Source: Candidatus Rokuibacteriota bacterium (GTDB lineage Bacteria; Methylomirabilota; Methylomirabilia; Rokubacteriales; CSP1-6). From it: DNA of 14,924 nucleotides. Position numbers and translations under genes: made by a program. The notes beneath the pieces were generated by a model that was given only the letters and a program-made list of their open reading frames with translations, searched no databases and was not told the DNA's origin. Positions 1-6,984 of the stretch are shown piece after piece. Every line of letters begins with the position of its first letter. The first letter of the stretch is position 1. Where the stretch lies: positions 1-14,924 of the forward strand of contig JACQCL010000070.1 of the NCBI GenBank assembly GCA_016201645.1, written 5' to 3'.

Positions 1-30
1 TGCGATGGTTATCGGGCCGGGCGCGTTCAC
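1..30 (-). CDS. N-terminal fragment of a gene leaving the window (possibly hpnE)
   Basis: Only ten codons are visible. A GTG at 30-28 overlaps the TGA stop of hpnD (29-27) in a GTGA arrangement, the same coupling used throughout this operon. The frame then reads V-N-A-P-G-P-I-T-I-A to the window edge. A short polar start running into a beta-strand-like ITIA is what the Rossmann FAD-binding N-terminus of a squalene-associated amine oxidase/desaturase (HpnE) would look like, and HpnE is the usual neighbour of HpnD. The glycine-rich nucleotide motif itself lies outside the window, so the identity is inferred from context only. Confidence 0.4.
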   Translation of the reverse strand, partial: MNAPGPITIA

Positions 31-896
31 GCGACCTCCCGCCGCATGGTGCCCACTCCCAGCCGCGACTCGGCCCAGCATCTGAGAGCGATGGCAAGCT
101 TGGTCAGAACCGAGACGGAGATGCGTCCGTCGAAGACCCGGTACCGCCGCGCCTCGATCGTCCGGAGGAGGGCGAAGTAGATGCGCCCCATGATCTCCGC
201 GGCAAAGAGCCGGCGAGCGTCCGTCTCCGGAAGCAGCTCCCAGGCCCGGCGGTAGAATGACCGCGCCCGCAGCGCCTGGAATTCCATCAACTCCACGAAC
301 TCGGAGGTGTAGCGCCCCAGCCTCAGATCCTCCGGGCTCACGCGAAAGCGCCGCAGATCGGCTTGCGGAACATAAATGCGACCTCGTTGGGCATCAGGCT
401 GGAGGTCGCGGAGAATGTTGGTCAGCTGGAGCGCCACGCCGAGGTTCACCGCGTAGTCGCGGGCGCGGGGGTCGGCGTAGCCGAAGATCTCGATGCAGCA
501 GAGCCCCACCGCGCCGGCGACGCGGTAGCAGTACGGGTAGAGCTCCTCGAACGTCTCATAGGTGGACCGCTCCAGGTCCATCTCCACCCCGTTGATGATC
601 TCCTCGAGGGCCGCCCGGGGAACCGAGTATGCCCGGATCACCTGGCAGAGGCGCTGGGCCACGGGCTCTTCGGGCATTCCTTCGAAGCAGCGCGCGATCT
701 CCCGGCGCCAGTGGGCCAGCTCTTTTCGCTGGACCTCAGGGTCCCGGCCCAGGTCCACGACGTCGTCCACAATCCGGCAGAAGGCGTACACGGCGTAGAT
801 CGCCTCCCGCTGGGGTTTCGGCAGAAGGAGGAAGGCGTAGTAGAAGTTGGACCGGCTCTTGCGCGTCAGCGTCGAGCAGAATTCCGTCGCGTTCAT
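27..896 (-). CDS. hpnD: Presqualene diphosphate synthase HpnD (squalene/phytoene synthase family)
   Basis: This 289-aa protein belongs to the trans-isoprenyl diphosphate head-to-head synthases. In the family, HpnD condenses two farnesyl diphosphates to presqualene diphosphate, and HpnC and HpnE then convert it to squalene. Both Mg-diphosphate aspartate motifs are visible: DDVVD at residues 44-48 and NILRD...D with D164/D168, followed by GRIYVP. The R-S-N-F-Y-Y start of the fold is near residue 15. An upstream in-frame start would add 28 low-complexity residues. The ATG at 896 is preferred because it overlaps the hpnA stop as ATGA and gives the usual family length. HpnC is not in the window, so HpnD function rather than a one-step squalene or phytoene synthase is inferred from hopanoid context. 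Confidence 0.9.
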   Translation of the reverse strand: MNATEFCSTLTRKSRSNFYYAFLLLPKPQREAIYAVYAFCRIVDDVVDLGRDPEVQRKELAHWRREIARCFEGMPEEPVAQRLCQVIRAYSVPRAALEEIINGVEMDLERSTYETFEELYPYCYRVAGAVGLCCIEIFGYADPRARDYAVNLGVALQLTNILRDLQPDAQRGRIYVPQADLRRFRVSPEDLRLGRYTSEFVELMEFQALRARSFYRRAWELLPETDARRLFAAEIMGRIYFALLRTIEARRYRVFDGRISVSVLTKLAIALRCWAESRLGVGTMRREVA

Positions 897-1936
897 GGCC
901 GGGGCCCCGGTGCCGCCCCCGCCGGGACATTGTGCCGACGGGGAAGGCTCACAGCCGCCTGGCCCCGCGCCACGAACCACTCGACCGCGTCGCGGAGAGC
1001 CTCTTCGACGGGAGTCTGTGGCAGGCCGAGTTCCCGGACCGCCTTGGAGGGATCAAAATACATCCGCTTCCTGGCCATCCTCACCGCCGTGAGCGAAACG
1101 CGCGGCTCCCGACCCGCGACCCGTGCCCAGCCTTCCATGGACGCCGCCGCGAGCCAGGCGATCGGATAGGGAATCGAAAAGCGCGGGGCCGGCAACCCGG
1201 CAATGCGCCCTAATATGCCGAATATTTCGGTGAGGGAGAGGTTCCGATTGCCGAGGATGTACTTTTCGCCGATCCGTCCCCGTTCCGCTGCGAGGATGTG
1301 CCCGCGCGCCACATCCCTCACATGGACGAGATTGAGCCCGGTGTCAAGGCTGGCAAACATTTTCCCCCGGAGGAAGTCCACGATCATCTTCCCGGTGGGC
1401 GTCGGCTTCACGTCCCAAGGCCCCACGGGCGCGGACGGGTTGACGATCACGACAGCCAGACCGCTACGGGCCCACTCCTCTGCCACCCGCTCGGCCAAAA
1501 ACTTGGACCGCTTGTAGGGACCGACCATGTCGGCGAGGGACACCGGCGTGGCCTCGTCCCCGGGTCGCCCATCGTCGGGAATGCCAAGAGCCCCGACCGT
1601 GGAGGTGTACACCACCCGCTGGACCCCCGCTTCCGCGGCGGCCCCCAGGACGTGGCGGGTCCCGTCCACGTTGGCCCGATAGAGCGGCTCAGGATCCCGA
1701 GCCCACAGACGGTAGTCCGCGGCCACGTGGTACACCACGCGGGTGCCGGCCGTTGCCCGCTTCAGAGACGGCGGATCGAGGAGGTCGCCCTCCACAAACT
1801 CGACGTCGCACCCTTCCAGGGCGCTCCTGTCACTCGACGGCCTGACGAGGACTCGAACGCCGTGGCAATCCCTCAATAGCTCACGCACGAGGTTCGCCCC
1901 GACAAAGCCAGTGCCGCCCGTGACCAGCACGCTCAT
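893..1936 (-). CDS. hpnA: Hopanoid-associated NAD-dependent sugar epimerase/reductase HpnA
   Basis: This 347-aa extended short-chain dehydrogenase (SDR) has a Rossmann GGTGFVG motif at residues 7-13. Its catalytic set is complete: S112/T113 in TSTVG, and Y141-x-x-x-K145 in YKRSK. NPSAPVGPWD near 167-176 and the dihydroflavonol-reductase-like C-terminal half match the HpnA subfamily found in hopanoid loci. Its exact substrate is not firmly established; HpnA is usually assigned to sugar or side-chain processing of extended hopanoids. A GAAGG-type Shine-Dalgarno lies about 10 nt before the ATG, and the gene begins 18 nt after the hpnG stop. Its last four bases overlap hpnD. The final 20 or so residues (R/P/A/G-rich) are probably an unstructured tail. 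Confidence 0.9.
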   Translation of the reverse strand: MSVLVTGGTGFVGANLVRELLRDCHGVRVLVRPSSDRSALEGCDVEFVEGDLLDPPSLKRATAGTRVVYHVAADYRLWARDPEPLYRANVDGTRHVLGAAAEAGVQRVVYTSTVGALGIPDDGRPGDEATPVSLADMVGPYKRSKFLAERVAEEWARSGLAVVIVNPSAPVGPWDVKPTPTGKMIVDFLRGKMFASLDTGLNLVHVRDVARGHILAAERGRIGEKYILGNRNLSLTEIFGILGRIAGLPAPRFSIPYPIAWLAAASMEGWARVAGREPRVSLTAVRMARKRMYFDPSKAVRELGLPQTPVEEALRDAVEWFVARGQAAVSLPRRHNVPAGAAPGPRP

Positions 1937-1954
1937 GACGGAAGCCCCTTCGGG

Positions 1955-2671
1955 TTAGTTGACCAGGGCAGAGATCAGCCGGGCGACGGCCTTGAGCGCC
2001 CGCCCGGTGCCGCGCCGGAGGGCGAGGGCGTGGGGGATGGTTCGGGGATGGGTCAGGGCCAGGGCCACGGCCCGACCGGTCCGGAGTTTCCCCTCCGGGG
2101 TCACGAGACCGATGAGTTCAGGGGGGACGTGCTGGCGCGCGGCGTCGGAGACCGCGCGAACAACGAGCGAGGGGCACCCCCGGCGGGAGGCCCAGGCAAG
2201 AATGGCGGCCGATTCCATATCCACCGCCATGGCTCCCGTGAAGCGCCAGAGGTCAGCCTTTGCCTCCGGCGTTCCGACGGCATCGGTGCTGGTCAAGAGG
2301 AGCCCTGTCCGGGCGCCGCCGGCGTGCTTGACGGCGGCCGCGTGAGCGCTCGGCGTCACATTCACTCGCTCCCCGGCAGGGCCAAGAACGCTCTCGGGGA
2401 GCACCAGGTCGCCGACGCTCAGCTCAGGAGCGAGTGCCCCGCAGGTGCCCGCGGAGATCACGAGCGGCGAGGAAAGGTCGGCAGCGAGGGATGGCCACCG
2501 CTCGGCAAGCAAGAGGGCGCGGAGGCCCAGGGGGGCGATCCGAACGCGAGCGACGCCTCCGGACCCCTCGAAGACCGGAAACGGGAAGCGGGAGAGCCGC
2601 GGGAGTTCCAGTTCGCGGGCCAGGTTTCGGGCTTCGAGCTCGACGGCGGTGAGGACGAGAACGTCGGTCAC
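1955..2671 (-). CDS. hpnG: HpnG, adenosylhopane nucleosidase/phosphorylase
   Basis: This 238-aa protein is a compact member of the purine nucleoside phosphorylase/MTA-SAH nucleosidase family. In hopanoid producers HpnG removes adenine from adenosylhopane to give ribosylhopane (or its phosphate). Visible signatures are SAGTCGAL at residues 73-80, the substrate-binding AVDMESAAI at 149-157, and RAVSD at 172-176, where D176 is the expected catalytic acid near the purine. There is no signal peptide, so it is cytosolic. The GTG start at 2671 overlaps the TGA of the upstream 113-aa gene (GTGA), which fixes the start and implies translational coupling. It acts directly after hpnH in the pathway, though one unknown gene lies between them. 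Confidence 0.9.
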   Translation of the reverse strand: MTDVLVLTAVELEARNLARELELPRLSRFPFPVFEGSGGVARVRIAPLGLRALLLAERWPSLAADLSSPLVISAGTCGALAPELSVGDLVLPESVLGPAGERVNVTPSAHAAAVKHAGGARTGLLLTSTDAVGTPEAKADLWRFTGAMAVDMESAAILAWASRRGCPSLVVRAVSDAARQHVPPELIGLVTPEGKLRTGRAVALALTHPRTIPHALALRRGTGRALKAVARLISALVN

Positions 2672-3009
2672 GCCGTCCCCTTGTCGAGCGGCGCCGCTTT
2701 CTCAGCCTTCTCCTTTTCCTTGCGCTCAAGCCAAGCCAGCCAGGAATTCCCCGTCGCCGTGTCCTTCCCGGTGAACTTGATGTTCTTAATCTCCGAGTAC
2801 GGGATCTTGAACGGCCCGTTCCCGGCCACGTCGAACATCTGGACGTAGGGCTCCAGCACGTCCTTATTCCGGTTGAAGATGTATCCCTCCACCTCGGTGC
2901 CGTCCACCTTTACCACGGTGGTATTGCCCCGGTAATCGAAAGCCTGATCGATCACGTCGGCGAGGGTCAGGTACTCCGAGAGGTTCGGCACCCAGCCTTC
3001 CAAACTCAT
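2668..3009 (-). CDS. Unrecognised 113-aa protein within the hopanoid operon (possible small beta-barrel)
   Basis: I do not recognise this family. The protein is soluble-looking, with no signal peptide or membrane segment. An N-terminal helix-like stretch (residues 11-27) is followed by alternating hydrophobic strands (30-45, 53-60, 66-80). These include VDGTEVEGYIFNRN and IPYSEIKNIKF, a layout resembling Sm/SH3-like small barrels. The C-terminus (88-113) is a tryptophan-containing, Lys/Glu-rich helix. It sits between hpnH and hpnG, overlaps hpnG by GTGA, and shares the operon's codon use, so it is a genuine co-translated gene. The AAGGAG Shine-Dalgarno abuts the ATG with no spacer. A TTG two codons downstream would have 6-nt spacing, so translation may start there. 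A role in hopanoid tailoring is inferred only from location. Confidence 0.8.
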   Translation of the reverse strand: MSLEGWVPNLSEYLTLADVIDQAFDYRGNTTVVKVDGTEVEGYIFNRNKDVLEPYVQMFDVAGNGPFKIPYSEIKNIKFTGKDTATGNSWLAWLERKEKEKAEKAAPLDKGTA

Positions 3010-3016
3010 CTCCTTC

Positions 3017-3147
3017 TCGGAGGGGGGCTACCGCCCCCCTTCCGATACCTCCCCCCTTTTCGTCGGAGGGGACCCCCACCCACGCTTCCGCGTGGGGCCC
3101 GACCCCCTCCGAAACCTCCCCATGGGTTGCGGCGGCAAAGCCGCCGC
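3017..3147. repeat. Cluster of three GC-rich palindromes in the hpnH to 113-aa gene spacer
   Basis: The 158-nt gap 3010-3167 is the longest gene-free stretch of the minus operon. It holds three strong inverted repeats. The first is TCGGA+GGGGGG (3017-3027) pairing with CCCCCC+TCCGA (3034-3045), with one bulged base. The second is a nested structure: an outer stem TCGGAGGGG (3063-3071) with CCCCTCCGA (3104-3112), enclosing CCCACGC/GCGTGGG (3079-3096). The third is GCGGCGGC-AAA-GCCGCCGC (3129-3147). Parts of 3035-3054 and 3103-3121 are imperfect direct copies of each other. No U-tract follows any stem on the minus strand, so these do not look like intrinsic terminators. They could be REP-like dispersed palindromes or RNA-stabilising or attenuating structures. 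Confidence 0.7.
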
Positions 3148-3167
3148 TCAAACCGCCGTCGCCTTGC

Positions 3168-4187
3168 CTAGAGCTTGCCCGTGAGGGTGGCGACGACGGT
3201 GTCCTTGAAGCCCTTCCAGCTGTTGAAGGTGTGATCCACGGCCGTGGGTTCGTAGCCGCAGTGGACCATGCAGTCCTGGCACTTCTCGTTGCCGCTCTTT
3301 CTCCCGTACTGCTCCCAGCGGGTGTTCTCCATCAAGTCCTGGAAGCTCTCGGCATACCCCTCTTGCAAGAGGTAGCAGGGCCGCTGCCACCCGAAGATGT
3401 TGAAGGTGGGGTTGCCCCACGGCGTGCACTCGTAGTCCTGCTTGCCCATGAGGAACTGCAGGAAGAGCGGCGACTGGTTGAACTTCCAGTGCTTCTGGGG
3501 ATTGGAGAGAATCTTCGAGAACAACTCCCGCGTCCTGGTCCGGCGGAGGAAGTGCTCCTGATCGGGGGCCTTGGAGTAGTTGTAGCCGGGGGAGAGCATC
3601 ATGCCTTCAACCCCGAGCCGCATCATCTCGTCGAAGAATTCCCTCACCCGCGCCGCGTTGGCGCCATCGAAGAGCGTGGTGTTGGTGGTCACTCTGAACC
3701 CGCGGCGGAGGGCCTCTGTGATCGCCTCGACGGCCTCGTCATAGATGCCGTCCCGGCATACCGCCTCGTCGTGCTCCTCGCGAAGGCCGTCCATGTGAAT
3801 GCTGAAGCTCAAATACTTGGACGGCGTGAAGACCCCTTCCTCCAGCTTCTCCTTGAGCAGGATGGCGTTCGTGCAGAGATAGACGTACTTCTTGCGCTTC
3901 ACCAGGACGTCCACCAGCTCGCCGATCTGGGTGTACATGAGCGGCTCCCCGCCGGGAATGCTCACGACGGGCACGCCGCATTCGTCCACCGCCCGGAGGC
4001 ACTCTTCGACCGAGAGCTCCTTTCTCAGGATCTGAGCGGGGTACTGGATCTTCCCGCAACCCGCGCACGTCAGATTGCAGCGGAAAAGCGGCTCCAGCAT
4101 CAACACCAGCGGATAGCGCTTCCTCCCGCGCAGTTTCTGCCTGAGCACGTAGGACGCTACTGCCCACATCTGCGACACGGGAACCAT
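3168..4187 (-). CDS. hpnH: HpnH, radical SAM adenosylhopane synthase
   Basis: This 339-aa radical S-adenosylmethionine enzyme is, in the family, responsible for joining the 5'-deoxyadenosyl group to diploptene to form adenosylhopane, the first step of C35 hopanoid side-chain synthesis. The [4Fe-4S] ligands are C37-x3-C41-x2-C44 in CNLTCAGC, and the SAM-binding GGEP is at 79-82. C-terminal cysteines C254, C271, C303, C306 and C310 form a family-typical cluster. The N-terminus (SQMWAVASYVLRQKL) and RYPLVLMLEPLFRCNL match HpnH closely, supporting the ATG at 4187. That ATG shares one base with the stop of the CruF-like gene (TGATG). The stop is followed by the palindromic spacer. Confidence 0.95.
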   Translation of the reverse strand: MVPVSQMWAVASYVLRQKLRGRKRYPLVLMLEPLFRCNLTCAGCGKIQYPAQILRKELSVEECLRAVDECGVPVVSIPGGEPLMYTQIGELVDVLVKRKKYVYLCTNAILLKEKLEEGVFTPSKYLSFSIHMDGLREEHDEAVCRDGIYDEAVEAITEALRRGFRVTTNTTLFDGANAARVREFFDEMMRLGVEGMMLSPGYNYSKAPDQEHFLRRTRTRELFSKILSNPQKHWKFNQSPLFLQFLMGKQDYECTPWGNPTFNIFGWQRPCYLLQEGYAESFQDLMENTRWEQYGRKSGNEKCQDCMVHCGYEPTAVDHTFNSWKGFKDTVVATLTGKL

Positions 4188-4954
4188 CAGCTATAGCCTC
4201 TGTGTTCGGAGAGGTCCGTGTTCAATGCGTGGCGCCCAGGAGAGACCACTTTCAGGCCCTTCCCGGACCAGACCACAGCAAGGAGCGCACCATGAAGGAT
4301 GAGGCCGACGGCGAGGAGCAGCGGCTCGCCGATCCACCAGGTCACGGCCAGGTTGAAGGCCAACACGCCGTAATAGAGGCCCGCCCCAAGAAACGGCCGA
4401 GGCGCCCCTTCGGTGAACCGGGAAAAACTGGAGAACCCGCCGACGACGATCCAACCCACCAGCGCCCAGCCGAGGAAGTTGGAAAGCGGCACGCCGAAGT
4501 ACACCCCGCCCTCGGGGTAGTAAAAGATCCGGCCGAGGAACCACCGGTCTCCCCGGACCGCCAGCGGATCGATGACGACGTCGAGAAGCATCATCAAAAG
4601 CCCCGAGAGGAAGACGACGGCAACGCCACGGCTCCGCTCGAGGAGCAGCCGGGCGAGCGCAAACGAGGCGTAGGCCAGAAACGTGAAGGAGAGCGAATCC
4701 ATGGCCGGGACGTTGGCGAGAAAAAGCTCCTGCCCGCGCGTGGTCTGGGTGTAGTGGTACAGGCCGAAGGGGAAGCCGTTCCTGGTGGACGAGTACTCGG
4801 CGAGGAAGGCCAGGACCCACGCCCAACCGGTGAAGGCCAGGGCGCGCCGCAGGCTCCAATCCCGAGTCGCCGCCACCAGATAGACGGCGAGGAAGAGGAA
4901 CACGTACGGTCTGAGGACAAGCGTTCCGATAACGAGGTTTGTGAAATCGGCCAT
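4187..4954 (-). CDS. CruF-like (DUF422) integral membrane protein, first gene of the hopanoid operon
   Basis: This 255-aa polytopic protein has about seven hydrophobic segments. Conserved polar patches match the carotenoid biosynthesis CruF/bisanhydrobacterioruberin hydratase family: E53 with SSTRNGFPFG at 55-64, VPAMDSL at 82-88, DVVIDPLAVRG at 125-135, and YFGVPLSNFLGW at 152-163. CruF proteins hydrate the terminal double bond of acyclic carotenoids to a tertiary alcohol. I chose the ATG at 4954. The TTG at 5005 would overlap the predicted -35 box and lacks a Shine-Dalgarno. The gene is coupled to hpnH by a one-base stop/start overlap, and no phytoene desaturase or other carotenoid gene is in view. 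A role on a triterpenoid rather than a carotenoid is therefore possible, as inference. Confidence 0.8.
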   Translation of the reverse strand: MADFTNLVIGTLVLRPYVFLFLAVYLVAATRDWSLRRALAFTGWAWVLAFLAEYSSTRNGFPFGLYHYTQTTRGQELFLANVPAMDSLSFTFLAYASFALARLLLERSRGVAVVFLSGLLMMLLDVVIDPLAVRGDRWFLGRIFYYPEGGVYFGVPLSNFLGWALVGWIVVGGFSSFSRFTEGAPRPFLGAGLYYGVLAFNLAVTWWIGEPLLLAVGLILHGALLAVVWSGKGLKVVSPGRHALNTDLSEHRGYS

Positions 4955-4976
4955 AGGAGCCCCGAGCACCTTCCCC

Positions 4977-5005
4977 ACGATACTGAAACTGCCCGGGGTT
5001 TTCAA
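4977..5005 (-). promoter_or_regulatory. Candidate sigma70-type promoter of the minus-strand hopanoid operon
   Basis: Reading the minus strand, TTGAAA at 5005-5000 (5/6 to TTGACA) is followed by a 17-nt spacer and TATCGT at 4982-4977 (4/6 to TATAAT). Transcription would begin about 4970, leaving a short leader before the ATG at 4954. It lies in the only AT-rich patch of this divergent region. Confidence 0.35.
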
Positions 5006-5016
5006 GGTTAAAGTCT

Positions 5017-5044
5017 TTGAGAATTTTGCTTTCTTTGGTAGGAT
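5017..5044 (+). promoter_or_regulatory. Candidate sigma70-type promoter of the shc-mla operon
   Basis: TTGAGA at 5017-5022 (5/6 to TTGACA), a 16-nt spacer, and TAGGAT at 5039-5044 (4/6 to TATAAT) lie in AT-rich DNA that contrasts with its GC-rich surroundings. Transcription would start near 5051, about 30 nt before the shc ATG. The -35 boxes of this and the opposing promoter are 11 bp apart, back to back, so both operons could be co-regulated from one site. Confidence 0.45.
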
Positions 5045-5079
5045 GTGGCAACGTTCTGCGGGGCAGTCCTGAACGCGCC

Positions 5080-6984
5080 ATGACCGCGTCCAACTCGAGC
5101 ATCTCTGCTGTGGACCGGGCTATCGAAAAGGCCCGGGCTTTCCTCCTCTCGGCCCAGGCGTCGGACGGCCACTGGAGGGGGGAACTCGAGGCCGACAGCA
5201 CCATCACCTCCGAATACCTCCTCCTCTGCCGTCTGCTCGATCGCGTCGACCGCGAGCGCGAACGAAAGGCCGTCCGTTACCTCAGATCCGGCCAGCTTCC
5301 GGACGGCGGCTGGCCCCCCTACGAAGGGGGTCCGGCCGATCTTTCCGCCACGATCAAGGCCTATTTTGCCTTGAAGCTTGCCGGCGTCTCGCCGGAGGAT
5401 CCGGCGATGGTGGCCGCGCGCGGGCTGATTCTGGCCCGCGGCGGACCGGTGGCGGCCAACGTCTTCACCAAGATCACGCTCGCGCTGTTCGGCGAATACG
5501 ACTGGTCGGGCGTCCCCGCCATGCCGGTGGAGATCATGCTCCTGCCGCGCTGGTTTTACTTCAACATCTACGAGGTCTCCTACTGGTCCCGGACGGTCAT
5601 CGTTCCCCTCCTGATCCTGATGGACAAAAAGCCGGTCAGGCGGCTGCCGCCGGGCCTCGGTCTGGCGGAGCTCTGGCCGGTGCCGCGGGAGCGCCAGAGC
5701 CTGCGCTTCAAGCGAACCCGCCGGCCCCTGTCCTGGAAGAACTTTTTCATCGCCGTTGACGACGGGCTGAAATTCTGGGAACGGCACGGGATCCGCCCCT
5801 GGCGGCCCCGGGCGATCGACGCGGCGAGGCTCTGGCTCGAAGAACGGCTCGCCGTGCCCGGGGGACTCGGGGGCATTTACCCGGCCATGGCCAACGCGGT
5901 GCTCGCGTTGCGCTGCCTCGGCTATCCGGACGATCATCCGCTCATCCACGGCCAGCTCAAGGAGATCGAGGCGCTCGCCGTCGAGGGGATGGACACCCTG
6001 CACTATCAACCCTGCCTGTCACCGGTCTGGGACACTGCGCTCGCCGCCAACGCGCTGGTGGAGTCGGGCCTGCCGGCCTCCCACCCGGGCCTCCAGCGGG
6101 CGGCCCAGTGGATGCTGGACGAGCAGATCCTGGTGCCCGGCGATTGGCGCGTCAAACGGCCCGCGGCCGAGCCCGGGGGCTGGCCCTTCCAGTACGCCAA
6201 TGATTTCTACCCGGACGTGGACGACAGCGCCATGGTCCTGATGGCCCTGGCCAAGATCGAAGCCGCCGGCCGGGAGCGCCAACGCGCCGCCGCGGAGCGG
6301 GGGCTTCGCTGGGTGCTGGCCATGCAGGGGCGCGATGGCGGCTGGGGATCTTTCGACGCCGACAACGACAAGCTCGTCCTGAACAACATTCCCTTCGCCG
6401 ACCACGGGGCGCTCCTCGATCCTTCCACCGAGGATCTCACGGGCCGGGCACTCGAGACGCTGGGCACGCTGGGCTACCGCCCCGACTTCTCCCCGGCCCG
6501 GCGGGGAATCGCGTTCCTCAAGCGCACCCAGCGGGAAGACGGCTCCTGGCACGGCCGCTGGGGCGTCAACTACATCTACGGCACGTGGTCTGTCCTCCGC
6601 GGGCTCCGAGCGATCGGCGAGGATCTCTCCCAGCCCTACGTGCAGAAGGCTCGACGCTGGCTCGAGTCCAAGCAGAATCCCGACGGGGGCTGGGGGGAGA
6701 CGTTGGCGAGCTACGACGACCCGACGCTCGCCGGGGTCGGAGCCTCGATCCCAAGCCAGACGGCCTGGGCCCTCCTGGGACTCTTCGCTGCCGGTCGGGT
6801 GTCCGGCCCTGCCGTCGAGCGCGGCATCCTCTACCTCCTCGAAACCCAGGAACCCGATGGCTCCTGGGTGGACCCGCTCTGGAATGGAACCGGTTTCCCG
6901 CGTGTGTTCATGCTGAAGTACCACTTCTACGCCAAGTACTTTCCCCTGTGGGCGTTGGGGGTGTATCGTCGCGCGCGCGGATGA
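5080..6984 (+). CDS. shc: Squalene-hopene cyclase
   Basis: This 634-aa protein, the normal family length, is a monotopic membrane triterpene cyclase that converts squalene to hop-22(29)-ene/hopanol. The catalytic DXDD protonation motif is DVDD at residues 379-382. At least six QW (QxxDGxW) repeats are visible, spanning residues 26-32, 72-78, 416-422, 484-490, 532-538 and 590-596. The C-terminus has NGTGFPRVFMLKYHFY, typical of the family. An in-frame extension back to TTG 5017 is rejected because it would start inside the predicted promoter. The ATG at 5080 matches family N-termini, although its Shine-Dalgarno is weak. Its last four bases overlap mlaE (ATGA). It is divergent from the hopanoid side-chain operon. 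Confidence 0.96.
   Translation: MTASNSSISAVDRAIEKARAFLLSAQASDGHWRGELEADSTITSEYLLLCRLLDRVDRERERKAVRYLRSGQLPDGGWPPYEGGPADLSATIKAYFALKLAGVSPEDPAMVAARGLILARGGPVAANVFTKITLALFGEYDWSGVPAMPVEIMLLPRWFYFNIYEVSYWSRTVIVPLLILMDKKPVRRLPPGLGLAELWPVPRERQSLRFKRTRRPLSWKNFFIAVDDGLKFWERHGIRPWRPRAIDAARLWLEERLAVPGGLGGIYPAMANAVLALRCLGYPDDHPLIHGQLKEIEALAVEGMDTLHYQPCLSPVWDTALAANALVESGLPASHPGLQRAAQWMLDEQILVPGDWRVKRPAAEPGGWPFQYANDFYPDVDDSAMVLMALAKIEAAGRERQRAAAERGLRWVLAMQGRDGGWGSFDADNDKLVLNNIPFADHGALLDPSTEDLTGRALETLGTLGYRPDFSPARRGIAFLKRTQREDGSWHGRWGVNYIYGTWSVLRGLRAIGEDLSQPYVQKARRWLESKQNPDGGWGETLASYDDPTLAGVGASIPSQTAWALLGLFAAGRVSGPAVERGILYLLETQEPDGSWVDPLWNGTGFPRVFMLKYHFYAKYFPLWALGVYRRARG

Noticed and set aside
3129..3147. 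Intrinsic terminator after hpnH
   Set aside because: The stem is strong (8 bp, AAA loop), but no T-run follows on the minus strand and the downstream gene appears to belong to the same operon.
3231..4196. Antisense open frame (321 codons, plus strand) opposite hpnH
   Set aside because: HpnH is unmistakable on the minus strand. This frame has no ribosome binding site or conserved motif.
4191..5207. Out-of-frame minus-strand open frame (338 codons) over the CruF-like gene and the start of shc
   Set aside because: It is an arginine/proline-rich shadow. The correct frame gives a conserved membrane protein coupled to hpnH.
5008..6009. Antisense open frame (333 codons, minus strand) opposite the start of shc
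   Set aside because: The coding evidence on the plus strand (QW repeats, family length) is decisive. The antisense product is low-complexity and has no motif.
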